From Zonotrichia leucophrys gambelii (Eukaryota; Chordata; Aves; Passeriformes; Passerellidae): a DNA stretch of 64,000 bases. Positions 23,391 to 38,329 of this stretch are shown here, in pieces. The notes beneath the pieces are model-generated. The model was given only the letters and a program-made list of their open reading frames with translations. It was not told the DNA's origin and searched no databases. How positions within the stretch are numbered: the stretch's first letter is position 1; the number at the start of each line of letters is the position of its first letter. The translations under genes and the position numbers were made by a program. The stretch is taken from positions 44,560,585 to 44,624,584 of the forward strand of contig NC_088170.1 of the NCBI RefSeq assembly GCF_028769735.1, read 5' to 3'.

Positions 23391-26300
23391 TGCTCACTCA
23401 GAAAGATCATCCACATATGAATGTGCTTAATGTATTTCATGTAATGAACATGATAAATCAGAAAAATGGTTTGATTTTAAAAAAATTATCAAATCCAAGG
23501 ATCGAAACCCGGTGCATATGCACATTTAGACATAGAAACAAACAAATCCTCCACTTAGCAAAATTGCCATTCAGGAGAAATTGCCGTTCAGGAGAAGGTA
23601 CTTAAAAAGCTTTTTCATGTCTTAGGCTATTTAGGACTAAACCACTTACTACAAGAATAAAAATACAGTAATGTGCAAACATGATGATTGCTCAATCATA
23701 CAACATCCCTATAAACAAAACTTTGTCTCATTTGTCTGTATTAAAGCATGTTTTGGCCAAAGGGTGCATTATGTGGAAATCTGTGGTTTCCTTTGTGGTC
23801 TCTGGGGAAAATAGGACTATTTGTCCTTGAGTAAGCTTTAAAACAATGTTTTCAAATACTTTAATGTGTCACATGCAGAATGATGTTTAGGAGCCAGTTC
23901 CATGCTATGTGACATTAGCACAACCACATCCACGTGTGCTGGCAGTTGTTGGGTTGCAGCGTGAGTGGCACATTTGCAGCCTGCCTCAATAGCAAGCAGA
24001 TACATTTAAGGAAGAACAGATGGCAGCCAGCAGGCAGCCACTAGCCAAGCTTTTGTGCAGCAGATATGCTACAGAACAGCAAAACTATAAGAGAGATGAA
24101 AATATAGGTTTGAGGGTCAGTGAACAATGCCAATTTGTATGACACAATTGCGAAAGCTTTTGTGCCAATTTTTTCCTACGCCCGTGAGAACATCTACAAA
24201 TTACATAATAACTATTAAAGTTTACAGCTTTCCCCTTGGCAGAAGAACAATTCAAAATTTAAGCTGTTTATATTACTTTTTTTTAAATGTCTGTGGTTTG
24301 AAGTTGATTGCTACTTGAACAGCTGGTACCTTTTTTTTCCTAAGTCTTGGGAATTTTTTCTGAAGTTTCATAGTGTTCTGTTCAAAAATGAAGTTTCAAT
24401 GACTAAATCATAATGTCAGAGCCAATGAGTATCTAGTGAGTGACAACAGCCTGCCATCTTTTGGGTCTCCTAATCTTAGGTCTGGATGAAAACATTAGGA
24501 TTCAATGTATTGCAAAGGTCTGAAAAAACCCTTGTGAATTGTCCTCAGGGGCTGCTCAGGTCCCTGGCATTCTCTACATAATATCTGGAGCAAGAGGTGA
24601 TATACATTTTCTTCTTCTGCAAGAGATATGTGGCCATATAAGTAGATTTCTGGTCCACACTAATGTGTTTTTGAGACAGGGAGAGATTATTATACAAACC
24701 AGTTATTCTTTTCATTGTCCCCTTATCATATACACTATGAAAAAAGACGTTTGAAACAGTCCATTAAATATGATTATACTGAGTGCTTACAAACAGATAA
24801 ACCATTCCTTCCACATCATATTCACATTTTTAATACTAAATACCACATTAGTAGGTGGCCAAATATAGAAATTAAGGACTCTTTTCAGTCAGACAGTAAT
24901 CTGAAAGTGTGACTATTTTCTTAACATAGTTTGTTTGCTTTTCACTCTATGCATGAGCTATTGAACACAGAGCCTTCCAGCTGTTCTGTCCTTCAGCAGT
25001 TTCAGCCCAGATACAAAACCATACCTCACAAATAACATTACCTAAAATTAATTCTAGCAAGTAAATGAGTGAAATCTTTTCTGCCTTCATCAGCTACTCA
25101 CAGCTCTGGATCTTCAAGTGACAATGCAATGCAATATAAAATATGTATTTTAGATACCCATAGTGGTGTAGTTAGAGGAAGAGGCCAAGATAGGTGTCTT
25201 TTTAGAAAAGGCAGCCTTTGAAGTGTAAGTCTAAAAGAACAGCTTGTTTATTGAAGAACAGAGATTAATTCACAGATATCATTTTAAATACAAATCAGTT
25301 ATAGTATATTCTTAGAGGTCCTTCTGTTTGTCTAGCTGAATATGAAAACAGTAAGATTGAAATGGATAGGAAAAAATGAAATGAGACAGGGGAAAAGGAG
25401 TAAGAGCCTTTAAAATATTCTATAAAAATGTGAATACAATAATCATGGAGAATAAACAGAAAGGGGCCAAGGAATATCAGTGAATACACTTGAAGTTCAA
25501 CGTAGCTTCATAATTTCAAATACAATTTTTCATGTAAATCTCATTATTTATTTATGTCTATTGTAAAAGCAGATTGGTGGCTTATTCTGAGAAACATAAT
25601 ATATCAAAAACATTAGTTCTTCTATAAATTGTTCTTAAATGGGAACTACTAAGTTTGAAGAGTATGGAACTAGTAAAGTTGTCTCAGATGTAATTTTAAT
25701 ATCCTAACAAGCCAGCCTATATCAAAGGAACTGGGTGTTAAGTAAAAGTATTCATTAAGCATGCCATACTTTTCTTATGGAATGGCAATTAGATGAGCAG
25801 AGGCTTCTCAAAGCAGTAAGTATCCAATTACACATTGAAGGCTTTTCTTTGATCTTTGTTTGAAGAAAGTGAATTGTGCAAAGTAGTTTTACCCCTAAAT
25901 TTGTGAATGGGTTAGATTTTTTTGGTAGCAATGCAGTAGATGGCTAGTGATATTCATCCCATTTCCACCACCAAGGAGAGATAAAGATGGAAAGAAATAA
26001 TGGTGGAAATCACAAGTTAGCTCAGACACTGGCCAGTGTGGAGGTAGAGACCCTGAGGCTTGGCTGCAGATGGAGTCAGAGCAACTGTCCAAACAAGGTC
26101 AGTAGCAGGGCTGAATATTTGCTGTGGATTCCTGGTCTAGCATGTGATTGCTTGAGGAAAATGGGCAGGTTTGAGTAGGCATGAGAGCAGCTGCCTTCCA
26201 TCCTCCATACCTGGTTATTCCTCAGATTTGAGATATGGATTACTTTTAACTTTCCTTTAGCATTGTCAGAGAAATGTGTGTGAAGTATTGACTTTTTCAA

Positions 26301-27442
26301 ATATTTGTAGGTGTCATAATAAAGGAATTTAGAGGAGTCCCTGGAAATTCCTCATTTACACTCTAAGAGAAGTTTAATATGGATTTTTTCTGCTGGCTTT
26401 ATCTGAGACAATTAAATCAGTTGGAGAATTTCATTCAGGTTGAGTGAAAAGTTGTTTGAAAAGCTTCAGCTAAAGAAGCATAAGAAAAAAAATGAACTAT
26501 GACAAAATGGTCAGTTTTCATGGAAAGGCTATCAATTTATAAAAAAAAATAAATAAGGATTCACCTAAAAAATTAAACATGATTAGTCAATTTAATTTTT
26601 CAATAAATTGGAAGAGTCTTTCTGCTTTGAATTGATCTCAATATTATTTTCAATGTCCTATTTTAAAAAATGCTTTAGTTACTCAATTCTGTATCTGAGA
26701 AAACAGTTGGCCCAATGTGTTACCAAACACGAAAGAACTGGGTATGCACAGATTTCAAAATCATGTCAGATCACTGTCTGGGTAGTCACACCCCAAACCT
26801 TGGACCAGCTCTTGAAAATACTAGAGCTGAGTGGGTACTCTGCAAATATAGATAGCATTGTAGCCCCTCTAGAACTATAGGTCTGTGTCAGTTTTTGTGC
26901 CTCCTTTGTACTGTTACAGCCACTTCAGCTTCCAAAGGATATTTCTGCAAGGTGTACTGTCCTTCTGAATAGCTATTAAAACCTGCATTGTGTAAAAAAG
27001 AATACTGAAGTTAAACTTCTTGGACTTCAAATGCAAATGAGCAAGAACTTAATAACCAGGCAATCGCTGAATCATAAATCTCTTATGGAAGAACAATATA
27101 GAAAAGCCTCTGGGCATAAATAATGCCTTCATGTTTTGAAATTTTTTATACCGAGTGACTTGCTAGCTGTATGAACTGAGGATCCTTGTAATTTTTAGCA
27201 CACAGACACTTCATATTATAATAAAGAAAATGGCTTGATGTTCCTCCCACAGGAAAGGCATCCCCTGGGAAACGTCATGGTTTGATGAACAGGCACATCA
27301 CTGAGAGGTAAGTGCTGCATTGCAACATGCCATCATTTCCTCCAGAAATTTGTTCATCTTGTACTGGACACTGCTCCTTTATGAGGAACATGCCCATGAA
27401 AAACCAAGGATTTATACTGACTTTAAATGAGGAGGATATTGT
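23391..27442. other. Intergenic, no gene seen
   Basis: AT-rich unique sequence. A few 60-90-codon frames are present (for example 26608-26880 plus) with no recognisable domain. No repeats recognised. Confidence 0.5.
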
Positions 27443-27560
27443 ATCATGAAGCATACAATTATTTAGGTTGGAAAAGACCTTGGAAAAAATAGAGTCCAAA
27501 TCCCTGCTCAGGATAAGTACAATTAGTTCAAGTTGCTCAGGGACTTGTCTAGGGGAGTGA
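27443..27560 (-). mobile_element. CR1 LINE 3'-tail fragment
   Basis: 'atttaggttggaaaagacct' followed by 'agagtccaaatccctgctca' and 'gttcaagttgctcaggga' matches the antisense CR1 3' UTR. The terminal repeat at the left is decayed. A small, 5'-truncated copy. Confidence 0.8.
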
Positions 27561-29068
27561 GCAGCAGAGATTATAAACTTTTTCCATTTTATTTTGAACT
27601 CAAATCCCTGTTTTTGTAACTGGGCAAGATCTACTTATGGAGAATTTAAGGAAGTTTATATAGTCTATTTTTTCACTTATTAAAACCATAATATTTGCTT
27701 GTTATATTTCCCAAGCACATTTAAGTTATACCAATACAAAAACTGTTAAGAAGCTTCCTGCTGTAATGGACTACATCATGACTTATTCTTTACTTTTGCA
27801 TTTGAACTAGAGTTACATGAATTATTTATTAGTATACTGCAAAGTTCTGACAATGTAGTGGAAAATTGTTTACAGATCCTTCAGCTCTATAAAGCCTTTT
27901 GTTTTATTTTGTTCTCAGATTGCAATTTATGCCATTTCTATTTTTTTCTGGGTTTTGTCAGCAAGGATTTTTCAGGATGGGATGATTGGTCTGGATGCAT
28001 TCTCACAGCTAGTTCATCACTACTGCTGGCCTGCTACTTCCCTACTCCTAGATTGGAAGTTTAGTGAATAAAGTGAAAACATTCAACTCTCTGGAGTTAC
28101 TCTTTGTGCCTGATTGCCTGAATATGGCCACAAAAAAATTCATGCTGCTTGGCATGCATTTTGGAAGCCAATATCTAATTTAGGCCACAGCTCTGCTCTT
28201 GAATCTGGGGGTTCTGATTTTGGCTCCAGCCTTCAGTTTGGGTATGAACCCAGACACATCTGACTGAGGTGAGGGGATAAGGACGCCACACTCTCCTCAC
28301 CCTTCCTATCTCCACACTGGTGTCCTTGCATCCACAACATGGACAAATGACCACGCCAGGATGGCTGGAGAATCAGGCTGGTGAGGGTGCACCAGCCCTG
28401 TGGAAGAGGTGGCACAGGAGTCCTAGCTGGGAGGGTTTGTATGCAGTTAGGGGCACAATAGAGGGAAGGAGCAGGAGACAATCTCGAATCTTTGGAGGTC
28501 ATCTCCAGAGAAATCACCTTTCTGTTAACTGTTCAGACAGAAAAGGCAGGTTAGCTGACTAATATAGTTATCTAGAGCTGCCCTGTATTACTTCTCTGCT
28601 ACACACACAGAGGGATATAATTCTTTTAAAAGGTGTCTCGATATTGCACAAAATAACAGCAAGATGGGTAAGGGATTGGTATGCATGCTACCTTGAGGGA
28701 TCCACATAAACCCTGAGTGAGAAAAAATACTGTGGATGATAAAAGTGAGCTTTTTGTCTGGATAAGATTAAATGTTTGGTGAGAAAAGACATGACAGGAG
28801 AGAGAGACAGAGAACATTTATTTTCTGTTATGGGGGCAGATAGCCTTAGAAGAGGACTCATTTATCACTGATTGACAAGTAGGCTAAATTTTTACAAATG
28901 GAGGAGCGATACTGAGATGGCTATATCCTTTTGACAAGCAAGTGACAGATCATTCCTTGTCCTTGACTTTGTTTCTTTGGGATAGAATTGTGAACAAAGG
29001 AGGGATGATAAGTATTTTAAACCTTTATTGCATTTAAACATAAAAAAAATGGCTTTGGTGATTTACAC
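27561..29068. other. Intergenic, no gene seen
   Basis: No recognised repeat or exon. A GC-richer patch at about 28230-28520 holds opposing open frames of 94 and 80 codons that match nothing I know. Confidence 0.5.
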
Positions 29069-29195
29069 AGAATCATAGAATCCTTTTATATGGCAAAGTA
29101 CCTTCAAGATCATCCAGTCCAATGTCTAACCTAGTACTGCCAAGTCCACCCAGTCATATCCCTCTCACTCAGTCAGCCAAGGCTTGTTTAGGAAA
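29069..29195 (-). mobile_element. CR1 LINE 3'-end fragment
   Basis: Begins with 'acagaatcatagaatcc', the classic CR1 terminal repeat in antisense, then 'accttcaagatcatccagtc' and 'tagtactgccaagtccaccc'. About 130 bp, heavily 5'-truncated. Confidence 0.88.
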
Positions 29196-30784
29196 ATGAG
29201 GCTGCCTCTGCTACTTATTTTTCTTTGTTCCTTCCACCCACAGGTTCTTCAATTTACTAGCTTAAAGTCAACCTATTTACAATCAGATTCTTTTGTCGGT
29301 CTTTGTCTTTTGACTGCCTTTTACCATATTCTTGTCTTCATTGTAATTCTTAGTCTAAGCCTTAGATCGTAAGCTCAAAACATCTCCAGAGGAGCCTTCT
29401 AATGGATGTCTTTTCATAACCTACCTTTCATTTAATCTAAGCACGCACCATGAAGATGCTCACTTCATTTCACTGTCAGTGTTTAAGAAATCTCCACTGG
29501 GGTTTTGGTGGAAACAGATGTGAGTCATACTCCAGGCAGTAATGTCTTGTGTGGATTGCAGGCTTGACTGAGAGGAAAGAGTGAAGCTGGGAGATTGGAT
29601 AACCAAAAAGGCAAACCTTCTTGTGATTTTAGGTCTATTTTGTGCATGTCTACTTGAAGTCTCCTATCTATGCATGGGTGTGTGAGGAACAGTGGCTGAG
29701 TGGGTAGAGCTTTGGCATTCAGTATTTCTGGGATTGCCCAAGGCTAATGGGTGACTGTGGAGTCTGGAGCCTGCTTATACCTCCAGTCTGGACAGTAGCC
29801 ATACCCAACAAGAGCAAATTTCCCAGGGACCATTGGCCCTGAAATTGTGTGGAAATTTGGCCTGTGGTGTCCTATGAATCTAAAACAGCTGACAATGACA
29901 TTTAGAAAATTAAGTCAATAGAGCACTCTGAATGGTTAACAGGGTCCGTGTCTGGAAAAGTATATAAGGATAAACTGTTCAGCCTGTATATTGCCCAAAA
30001 CATTTACACACTGTTCTGCAAATGGATTATGTGATATTCTACAGAGCAGTACAAATAAATCCAACTCAGGCAAAAATATGATGTGCAGGCTGCTTGAGGA
30101 AAGCCAGAGAGTGCACAGACAGATATGGCACAGGCACATATGTAAATGCTACATCAAATGCTTATAAAAAATAGATACATTGAATTTCAAGGAGGCTTTT
30201 TGGAATCCCATCAGGGTAGGGTTTACAGAGCTTTTTCTCATGCTTTTAAAGCCAGCTTCTATTTAAATTGGTGGGAACTAAACATCCACAACCCTTAAGA
30301 AGTTAAAAATGAAGAAATCATTAGTCACTTGGTGCCTCGGTTTCCAGGGAATAATAATTTTCCTTTCTTTCACCTCTCAGCTCTCATAGCTAATTTGAGA
30401 CTATCTCATGTAGAATGACTTCCATGTCAATTTACTCTAGAATCATCCTGGAGTTATGGATAGGTTGACCAGCATATCATTCTCCAAATTCTCTTTCTTT
30501 CTTGAGGTTTTTTGAAGATATGTGTGGCATTTGCCTCTGTCTGGTCATCAGTCTGGTAATTATTTATCTCAATTAGGAATTTAGGCTAGCTAGTTTCCTC
30601 CTCTGTCTAACCATTTTCTTGCAAGCCAGGATTAATTGCTCTACCACATCATGGAAATTGTTCTTCACATCAACCAGCTCCCCTGGGCATTTTTGCCTGT
30701 GAGAACAGGCTCCCAGGACAACCATTTTAACACTTCCCTGAACAAGCATAACTCCATTAATCCTGAAGTCCAGGGTCACAGTTT
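29196..30784. other. Intergenic, no gene seen
   Basis: Contains 'tggctgagtgg' at about 29693, which fits a tRNA-type A box, but no good B box follows, so no tRNA or SINE is called. The minus-strand frame at 30573-30779 next to a CR1 copy is unrecognised. Confidence 0.45.
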
Positions 30785-31145
30785 TTTAGAATAATTTAGT
30801 CTGGAATCACCTCCTGGAAATCATCTGGTCTCCTCCCAAACCCAGTCTGGGTCCAACCTATCCTGGGCTGCTCAGGACCACGGACAGAGGTTCCACAAAA
30901 TACCTGGCCCATCTGTTACAGTGTTTGACTACCTTCAGAGTTAAAAATATTTCTGTCTATCTACTCAAAATTTGCCTTATTTTAACTTGTGGCCCATGCC
31001 TCCCATCTTATCACTGAATACCTTCTGTAAGAGTCTGGCTACATCTTTCCTACCTCTTGCACTTGTTACTCTGTTAGCATTCTCACTTGCTCCAGGGTTC
31101 ACATTGTGGTCAGTGCAGCCCAAATCTGCCCTCGATTTCCATATC
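30785..31145 (-). mobile_element. CR1 LINE 3'-region fragment
   Basis: In antisense order: 'aatcatctggtctcctccc', 'cctgggctgctcaggaccac', 'cagtgtttgactaccttcag', 'taacttgtggcccatgcctc' and 'taagagtctggctacatc', then the 'cagcccaaatctgccc' region. This parallels a CR1 subfamily distinct from the one at 20593. Diverged, non-coding. Confidence 0.82.
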
Positions 31146-34100
31146 TCCGAACAATTATTCTTTGGTTTTGAGTAGAACATCCATAAGAGTACCTCCCATG
31201 TGTGAAAAAAATCTTCCTTAAAACATTCCATAAATACCTCTGTTGCATGGGTGATGAATAGCAGAAAAAGTTAATTTCTTATGTTTAACTAGAAATTGAA
31301 TGACTAAAGCTTGCCCAAAAGCAATGAACACCCCAAAATACACTATTTATTAGCCTGTGGCACTGACATGAACTGCATAGATATGATATAAAATGTTTCA
31401 GAATTTAACTAGAAACTGCAACTACAGTTATAATCTGAAAATATTTCCTGTCTTATAGGCAATGATGAACACTAAAGTCTATTTGAATTTGAATTGAGTA
31501 TCCTTCTTAAAAACATTTCATTAGAAGCCATTGAGAATAAAAGAAACCACACAAGTTGTTCATTTTTATACCGAGAGTTTATCTCAAAAGGACAGAAAAT
31601 TCTTCTTGTATAATTAAAGTTTTGCAGTCAACCATTTAACCAATAACTATAATTTTATTTCTGACTACCATTATTATTATTATTAGGCTGTTGTGCAGAA
31701 TTTAAAATAATGATGAACACCACCTACTGATGTTTTAAGTGTTGTAGATTGTTGTAGAGGATTTGCTGTTTAGTGATTAATTAGGACTAGGAAATCAGAT
31801 AAAATGCAAGGCTTTGGCTCTTCACATAGGAATATGCATCACTGTAGACTTATCTTGCTTCCTCAGCAGTCCTTAGTGAGGCTATGGCTGAGATCTCTCC
31901 CTGAAAGTTCTGCAGGAAAACAGTGGAGTAAAATACAGCTCCCAGGCAGCCTTTTATTCCTTAATCATTTCCCACTAGGACACAGTGGAAAACACAGCAC
32001 AAAACTATATTTGGATATATTTAGCCAAGAGATTTACGACTTTTGGAAAACTCCAAATAGCACACAATGTGATCATGCCTTCCTCAGCAGCACAGGCCAC
32101 TTTGGGCATTTCTGATCGACATTCAGATCTTTACACTCACTTGCCACTGCAAGTGGTTTTAGTTCTTATCTTATTACACTTTAAGGTCTAAGTTCAGATA
32201 ATCTGAAATAACATCAAAAGGTTATGGGTAAAAACATCTGCCCTTCTTTTTGTGCTGCAGCATAAGTATTGTGTTGCATGGTTTATAGACAAAACTTTTT
32301 GCAAAATGGTAAATACTTCAAAAACTCAGGCAACTCAAACTAGGCTTTGAAAATTAGTGCCTATTTCTCCTCTTTTTCTCCTTGTGCCTCAGCTCCACAT
32401 CTCTAAAGGAGGGCTTCTAACACCCACTATCTCAACAGGATGCTGTGAAAAGGCAATTATATGCAAACAATGCTCACATACTGGAAAGACAAATACTACA
32501 GAGGAAGTCTATGAAGAATTCCCATGTTCAATGCAAAGTTTGATTGGTGTGTAACACCTCAAGCTTTAAGCTGATCATCAAACAGTAAGCTTTTGAACTC
32601 TATGTGTCAAATGACACAGAGATCTCAGAAAAAAATAGTAGCAATCATACATTGAATTTAATTCCTTTTATAGGCACAGGAAAGATACAGACTTCTACAT
32701 TGTCTACCAATATGTGTGTCATGGTGTGCATTATGATTATGCAGATTAGCTAGTCCATTCATTCATTTAATTTTGAAGCCCTAAAGCTCTTGTAGTCTAG
32801 CCTTCATGTCTGTGTGTATATGTGTTTAGTGGAATAAAATGACTGTCATTGTATGTAAGGGACTATATCCAGATGAGATGTTCCTTCTCAGTTTTGCAAT
32901 TTGTGTCGAGATTATTCTCATCACTACCTAGCCAAATGTAAGCATAGTCTCCAAAAAATACATTCACAGTCTGATGATTTTCTGGCTCTACTAATGTTTG
33001 TTTTCTTTTGTTTTATTTTTCTAATATTTTCTGTTATCAGCTGTAGATCTGCCATTTAAATTTAGTTCAATTATTATTGCTCTAGCAAAGATTTCATAGC
33101 AAGATTTAGTAGATTCAAAAATTAATTGCCAAATCATCACTATTGAGATATTAATTATTGTAAACTCTTTTGGAGAAATTCTTTCTGGTCAAATATAGTC
33201 AATTCCAAGACACTGAGACTGGAGTATTTTTCCATGGCGCAGGAGGGTTTATCAATAAAGTATTCATTGATACTGACAGGATGTATGTATGACCTGAATG
33301 TATGTGCTTTTATTTGAAAATGTCCTTATAGGTGGGGAAATGAAATTTAATGAAGACTATTGGAACTTAGGATCTGTAACAAAAGGATCAAATGCATCTC
33401 TGCTTGGGTGTATTTCACCCTGAAAAGATGTATAAATATTTTCAAATTCACGCCTGTCAATGATGGCTCAGTATTTTCCTGGTTTATGACTTTGGATCTT
33501 CCAAAATCTAAGATGTTACTTTACCTCTGACACTGTGCCATCAATACAACAATTTATACATCCTGGTGTCAAGACACTGGGTGCTATTTGCTGGGGACCT
33601 TGGAAAGTCAAAGTGGTATTACATTTTTATTTTCAATTATGTCAGGTGTGTGCACTATAGGGAAACAAATCAATCCCATCTGCTTAAAAATACTGCAATT
33701 AAAACCCATGTCTGATGCCATTTGTTTGTGGAGAAAAAAGCTTAATTATATTAATATTTCTTAGTTGCACATTTGTCCTGCATCTGCATCTATTTATTTC
33801 TATAGAGTTTATAGCATTCTTCATGGTGTCTCAGAAAAAAAAGAACTGTGCCACCCAAAACAGTCATTTTAGTCAGACATGAAAATTATCTTTGCCTTGA
33901 AATTTTTCTGAAGGAGACATCACTTTCACAGCAACTAATTTTTTATTGTACTTCTTGTAACATTAATCCATTTAATTCAGATTTCAGTTGGCCCTAGCTC
34001 AGAAAACAATATGATTTGAGAAGAGCCCTGTATTATTCCTCTCTGATACAAGTTTTGATAGTGTTCATCACTGCTGAGGGAGAATGAGGAGTTTACTCTG

Positions 34101-37100
34101 ATGTCCCTGGCAGTATTTTTCCCTTTCTGGATGCAGTGGTGTGCAGCTGGGAGAGCCTGAGGTCTGTGTCTGGAGCGGGATATGCTGGGGGCAAAACATG
34201 GCTACAGAGCAAGGTGAGAACGTGGTTCTTGGACAGAACACAGGTGCCTGAAGCAGACAGTATCAGCACAGGAGGTAAGGCAGGAAAAATGTCCAGCTAC
34301 ACAAAAGCATTTTTTTCTGTCAGGCTTAATTTGTTTCCAGGGTGGAATGCCCATGTATGACTTGTGCCTTTTTATTGCTAAGACATGTTTAAATGGAAAT
34401 GAAAAGTTTTTCTAGGAAAAATTATAGCCTTCTAGAAACATAGAAATTAATTTTTCATTAATAAATGCATTAATTTAATTTTTCATTAATAAAAGGACCC
34501 TGACACTCAAGTGCAGTAAAATGTTCGCAAAGAGGAAGTGACCCCTTCTTCAGCTTTTTTGTCAGCTGCTTTTTCTTTGTGACTTTTACAGACTTTAACA
34601 CCAGAACAATCTTTTTTCCACTGCATTTTATACAGCAAAATCTTTTCAGTATTTTCAGTTTATAAAACTTCTATATATAAAATTTACTGCATGGAACAAT
34701 TTATAGAGGAGAACATTCCTTCTGCTTCATATCTTGTGGGAGTCTCATCTGAGTGCTCATCAACTCTGTCTGTTACAAGAAGCAGTTCTGTAGGAAAGAG
34801 GGGACAATTTTGCACATTTTTTTACCTGCCCAAGTAATTTTTCTTTTGAAAGATTTGTCTGTGGACTCATTTTGATTGTATTTTAGTTGAACTACCTGAT
34901 ATATTCTGCAGGAGTTCACTAAAGATTCCCAGGAATGATTTCCCAAGTCACCAAACCTGTCACATCTCAGTGCAATAGTTTATTCAAAATAATGTCTGCT
35001 CACTCACAGTGCAGGAATACTGGGCCAGTGGAGGAACATATATCACAAGACCTTCAGTAAATCGATGTATTTTGCTTTCATATGCAAACTTGCCATTCTT
35101 ATAACCCTTACTTTTTTTATTTCCAGTGTGAAATTTCCTGAACATTTCCCTTCATCCTTTGGCAGCTGCTGCTGAGCTTCTTTATAAATATTAATGATTT
35201 CTTCTCATAGACAATATTTAATCTGCATCACTCCACAGGTGTATGCTGGCAAGTTCATTTATTATTACTTTTTGCTTGTTTTTTTCCTTTTCTTTTTTTC
35301 TTCTTTTTGCTATCAGAGAAGGAGAGACTGTTTGTTCACTTTATATTGTTTTGTATATTTGTATTCCAGGGTTATGTTCTCGCTCCTAATCTTTCTCACA
35401 GAAGAAACTGAAAATCAACCTTTTCTCTGCTAATCCTGTTCTGATTTGGAGATGGTTGGTATCCCAGCACTGCTTTGTATCTCAGATTTACTGATACAAT
35501 ATCTCCTCAGAAATGCCAGGGCACTGTTTTTCCATAGTCACTGTGGCAGTATTTCCCCATGTGTTATTCTGCTGTCTGTGAACAGAAATTGGTGCCTGGA
35601 GACCTCTGTATGGTTGTTAGGCTGGGTTCCCATGGGAGGTGGCTGCCACCAGCCTGAGATCTGCTCCTTTTTCTCCCTCTTCCCTCTGTCCATGTCTTCT
35701 CACTTTGCAGATTTTGTTTATAGCAGAGAAAAAGCAGACACAGATCACAGCAAGGACAATAGTATTGTATAAAGATGGGAGAAATATTATGCAATGATAT
35801 TTGTGCATATGAACTTAACAGACAATGGTTATGCATTACTTACCCTTAATTAACATGCTCCAATCAGTACCAACATCATCATAAACTGAGACAAGTAACA
35901 GGAGCTTTGAACCAAGCACAATGGAAAGTACCAAGGGGAAAAGTGTGATGGAAATCATCCTTCCAGACATTTTGAGTGTTGCTACCTGCTGCACTGAAGA
36001 GAGAATCCAGAGGACTGTTGCTGCTTTTCCTCTCTGCCTCCATGTACAGCTTGTTTCCTTCCTTCCTCACACTTCTTCTCCCTCTCTTTCTGTCTTCCCC
36101 CCTTGTGCTTTCCCTTTCCTCCTCCCTCAACCCTGCTTCCATCATCCTGATTTTATTCTATCTGAGAAGTAACTTGCATTCTTGTAATTGATGTACAGCA
36201 CCAGATGTGAACCGCCCTACTAAATCTTTGTGCATATGAAACTTGACATTATTTTGCAGTGGCATCATTCAAAAATAATAACTGATAATGTTTTAAAGTC
36301 TGTCTGGTGTGTTTTACAAGAGAAAAAGCACTCTCAGTTTAGAAACAGCTGTGGAATTTGAAAATACCACTTTTCTCCCAAACTCCAGCTGTTTGTTACT
36401 GGTCAGTACTGGGAAGAATGGGTATCTGGGAGTGCTGCTCATGATATGCCTGACTGAGTGCAGTTCAAACCTTCCAGGTGATGTTACAAGGCTGTGTCAT
36501 CATCAGCCACACCTGCACCCTTTGTAGCAGATTCTGGCTCCAGAAATAGCCCCTTTCAGCAAGACATCATTTTCCAACTAACACAAGACTTTATTAGAGA
36601 CAACATTGACATACCTGATCTATTCCAGCGATAAGTCACTGCTGAAAGTGATGAAAAATAAATGTGCACGGTTCAGTGAGTGTGTACTAAAGAGGATCCA
36701 CACTCTATCCCATTGTCCTTCCAGTGGGGGCTGTAATCTCACATCTCTGAGACCTGTGTGGTGGACAATTAGTGAACAAACAGAAGGGGCTTTGATTACT
36801 TAGGGATTACAGAGCCTGGGAAGTGTAGCTATGGGGGAGTGTGAGTGTTGTGAGCCTGGAGAGATCTGTGCTACACCAAGAATGAAGAGGCCATTGCTTT
36901 GAGCTTTCTATTTCTTTTTCCTGTGAAGAAATGTCTTTTCTGAGTAAAACCCCCAATTAATCCTGAACCTTTTCTCATATAGATTCCATCTAGCCACTCT
37001 TAAACAGAAAAAAAAAAAAAAACCTGAGTGAGCCCTATCAAAGGATCATTCACCTCTTAAAATCTTCCAACACATTTATTTCTTTTATGGTATTTTTGGT

Positions 37101-38329
37101 CTTCTCTTTTTGGACACTCTATGAGCTCTCACTTTCTTTTGTCATTTCCCAGGGTAGGACTGACACTCTGCCAAGAGCTAGACAGTGCCATTTTCTTGGT
37201 AGTTTGCTTTTTTTTTATTTTTTCTTTTCATTAATAAGGACTAATTTTAACACTTTTAATGTGTTTTGAGTCTGTGGTTTTCATTAATATTTAAAATGCC
37301 ATACTATTTCATTGTGCTATTTTCAAAGTGCTGCTTATTGCTAGCATCAGAATAATAATCTTAATATCGACCTGATTTTGGAATCCTTCCTGATCAGGGC
37401 AGGTGAAATATCCCTGTCTGTCATGGAAATAACTTTTGGTTGACCAAATTATTGAAAGAAAGATAGGGTCTTACATGTTTCATGTCAGTAGCTTGACAGC
37501 GGAGAGACATTGTCCTGCTGACCTGATGGAGAGGCTGTAGAGAATCCATGCCTTAGATACAAATCTATAAAGCATCAGACTTCATTAGTACTACCACTTG
37601 TCTATTTTTTGCTTGATTTTCTGATCTTTCCTCTTCTGGTTCAGCTGCTCAAAATGTGTTATTCACAGTGGTAGTGTTGGAAATCCATCTCCTGCATGTG
37701 CCTGTGTTTTTGTGCAGGCATCCTTTGAAGCTGGTTGTTGCAGTTTTCCTTGTTGTGGTAGGGAAAATCTGCCCTTTTACTCATACTGTGAGATCCTTTT
37801 CATTATCCACTTCTATTGTCAAAGACTTGGTTCTCTAGCCCATAATAGCCAAGGCCTTGACTTTGTAAGGAGTTAGTCTTCTATTCACTTGTACTTATGT
37901 GCAGCAAGTGGGTAAATAAAGCTGCAGTAATTTTCACCATGGCTTCCACATTGACCTCCCTCAATAATGCCCCCAACTCATATCAGATCTCTCCTGTGGT
38001 GTTTCTTTCCATCAGTAAGAGAAGAAACCAGATACAGAATGCTGAACATATGGAAGCTTCCCCCTTTAAACTGTTTTAGAGACTTGCATCTCAGTCTGCA
38101 GCAGGAGCAGCAGCTGCCTTTTTTCTATTTATTAGAAATAACTGTCTTTTTGTAGTCTGAAAAAGACCTGGTATCTAATTTTGCTCTTGTTGGCTATGTT
38201 TTTTTCAGTATGTCTAGTCAGACAGCACCCATGAATGCATTTAATAAAAGCATTAATGGATTTAAGAGCAGTGAGAGAACTTTAGGGTGGTTATTGTGAA
38301 AATACCTTCTAGTGGGAATATTTAGACAT
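31146..38329. other. Intergenic, no gene seen
   Basis: The longest interval without a recognised element. Minor features are an (ATT) run at about 31669-31686, a 19-bp direct repeat with 28-bp period (34447-34465 and 34475-34493), a pyrimidine-rich tract near 36040-36130 and a 15-A run at 37008-37022. Open frames such as 31804-32115 and 35446-35772 are unrecognised. Confidence 0.45.

Noticed and set aside
29690..29780. tRNA-type A box ('tggctgagtgg'), possible SINE
   Set aside because: No acceptable B box at the right distance and no cloverleaf can be drawn, so neither a tRNA nor a SINE can be supported.
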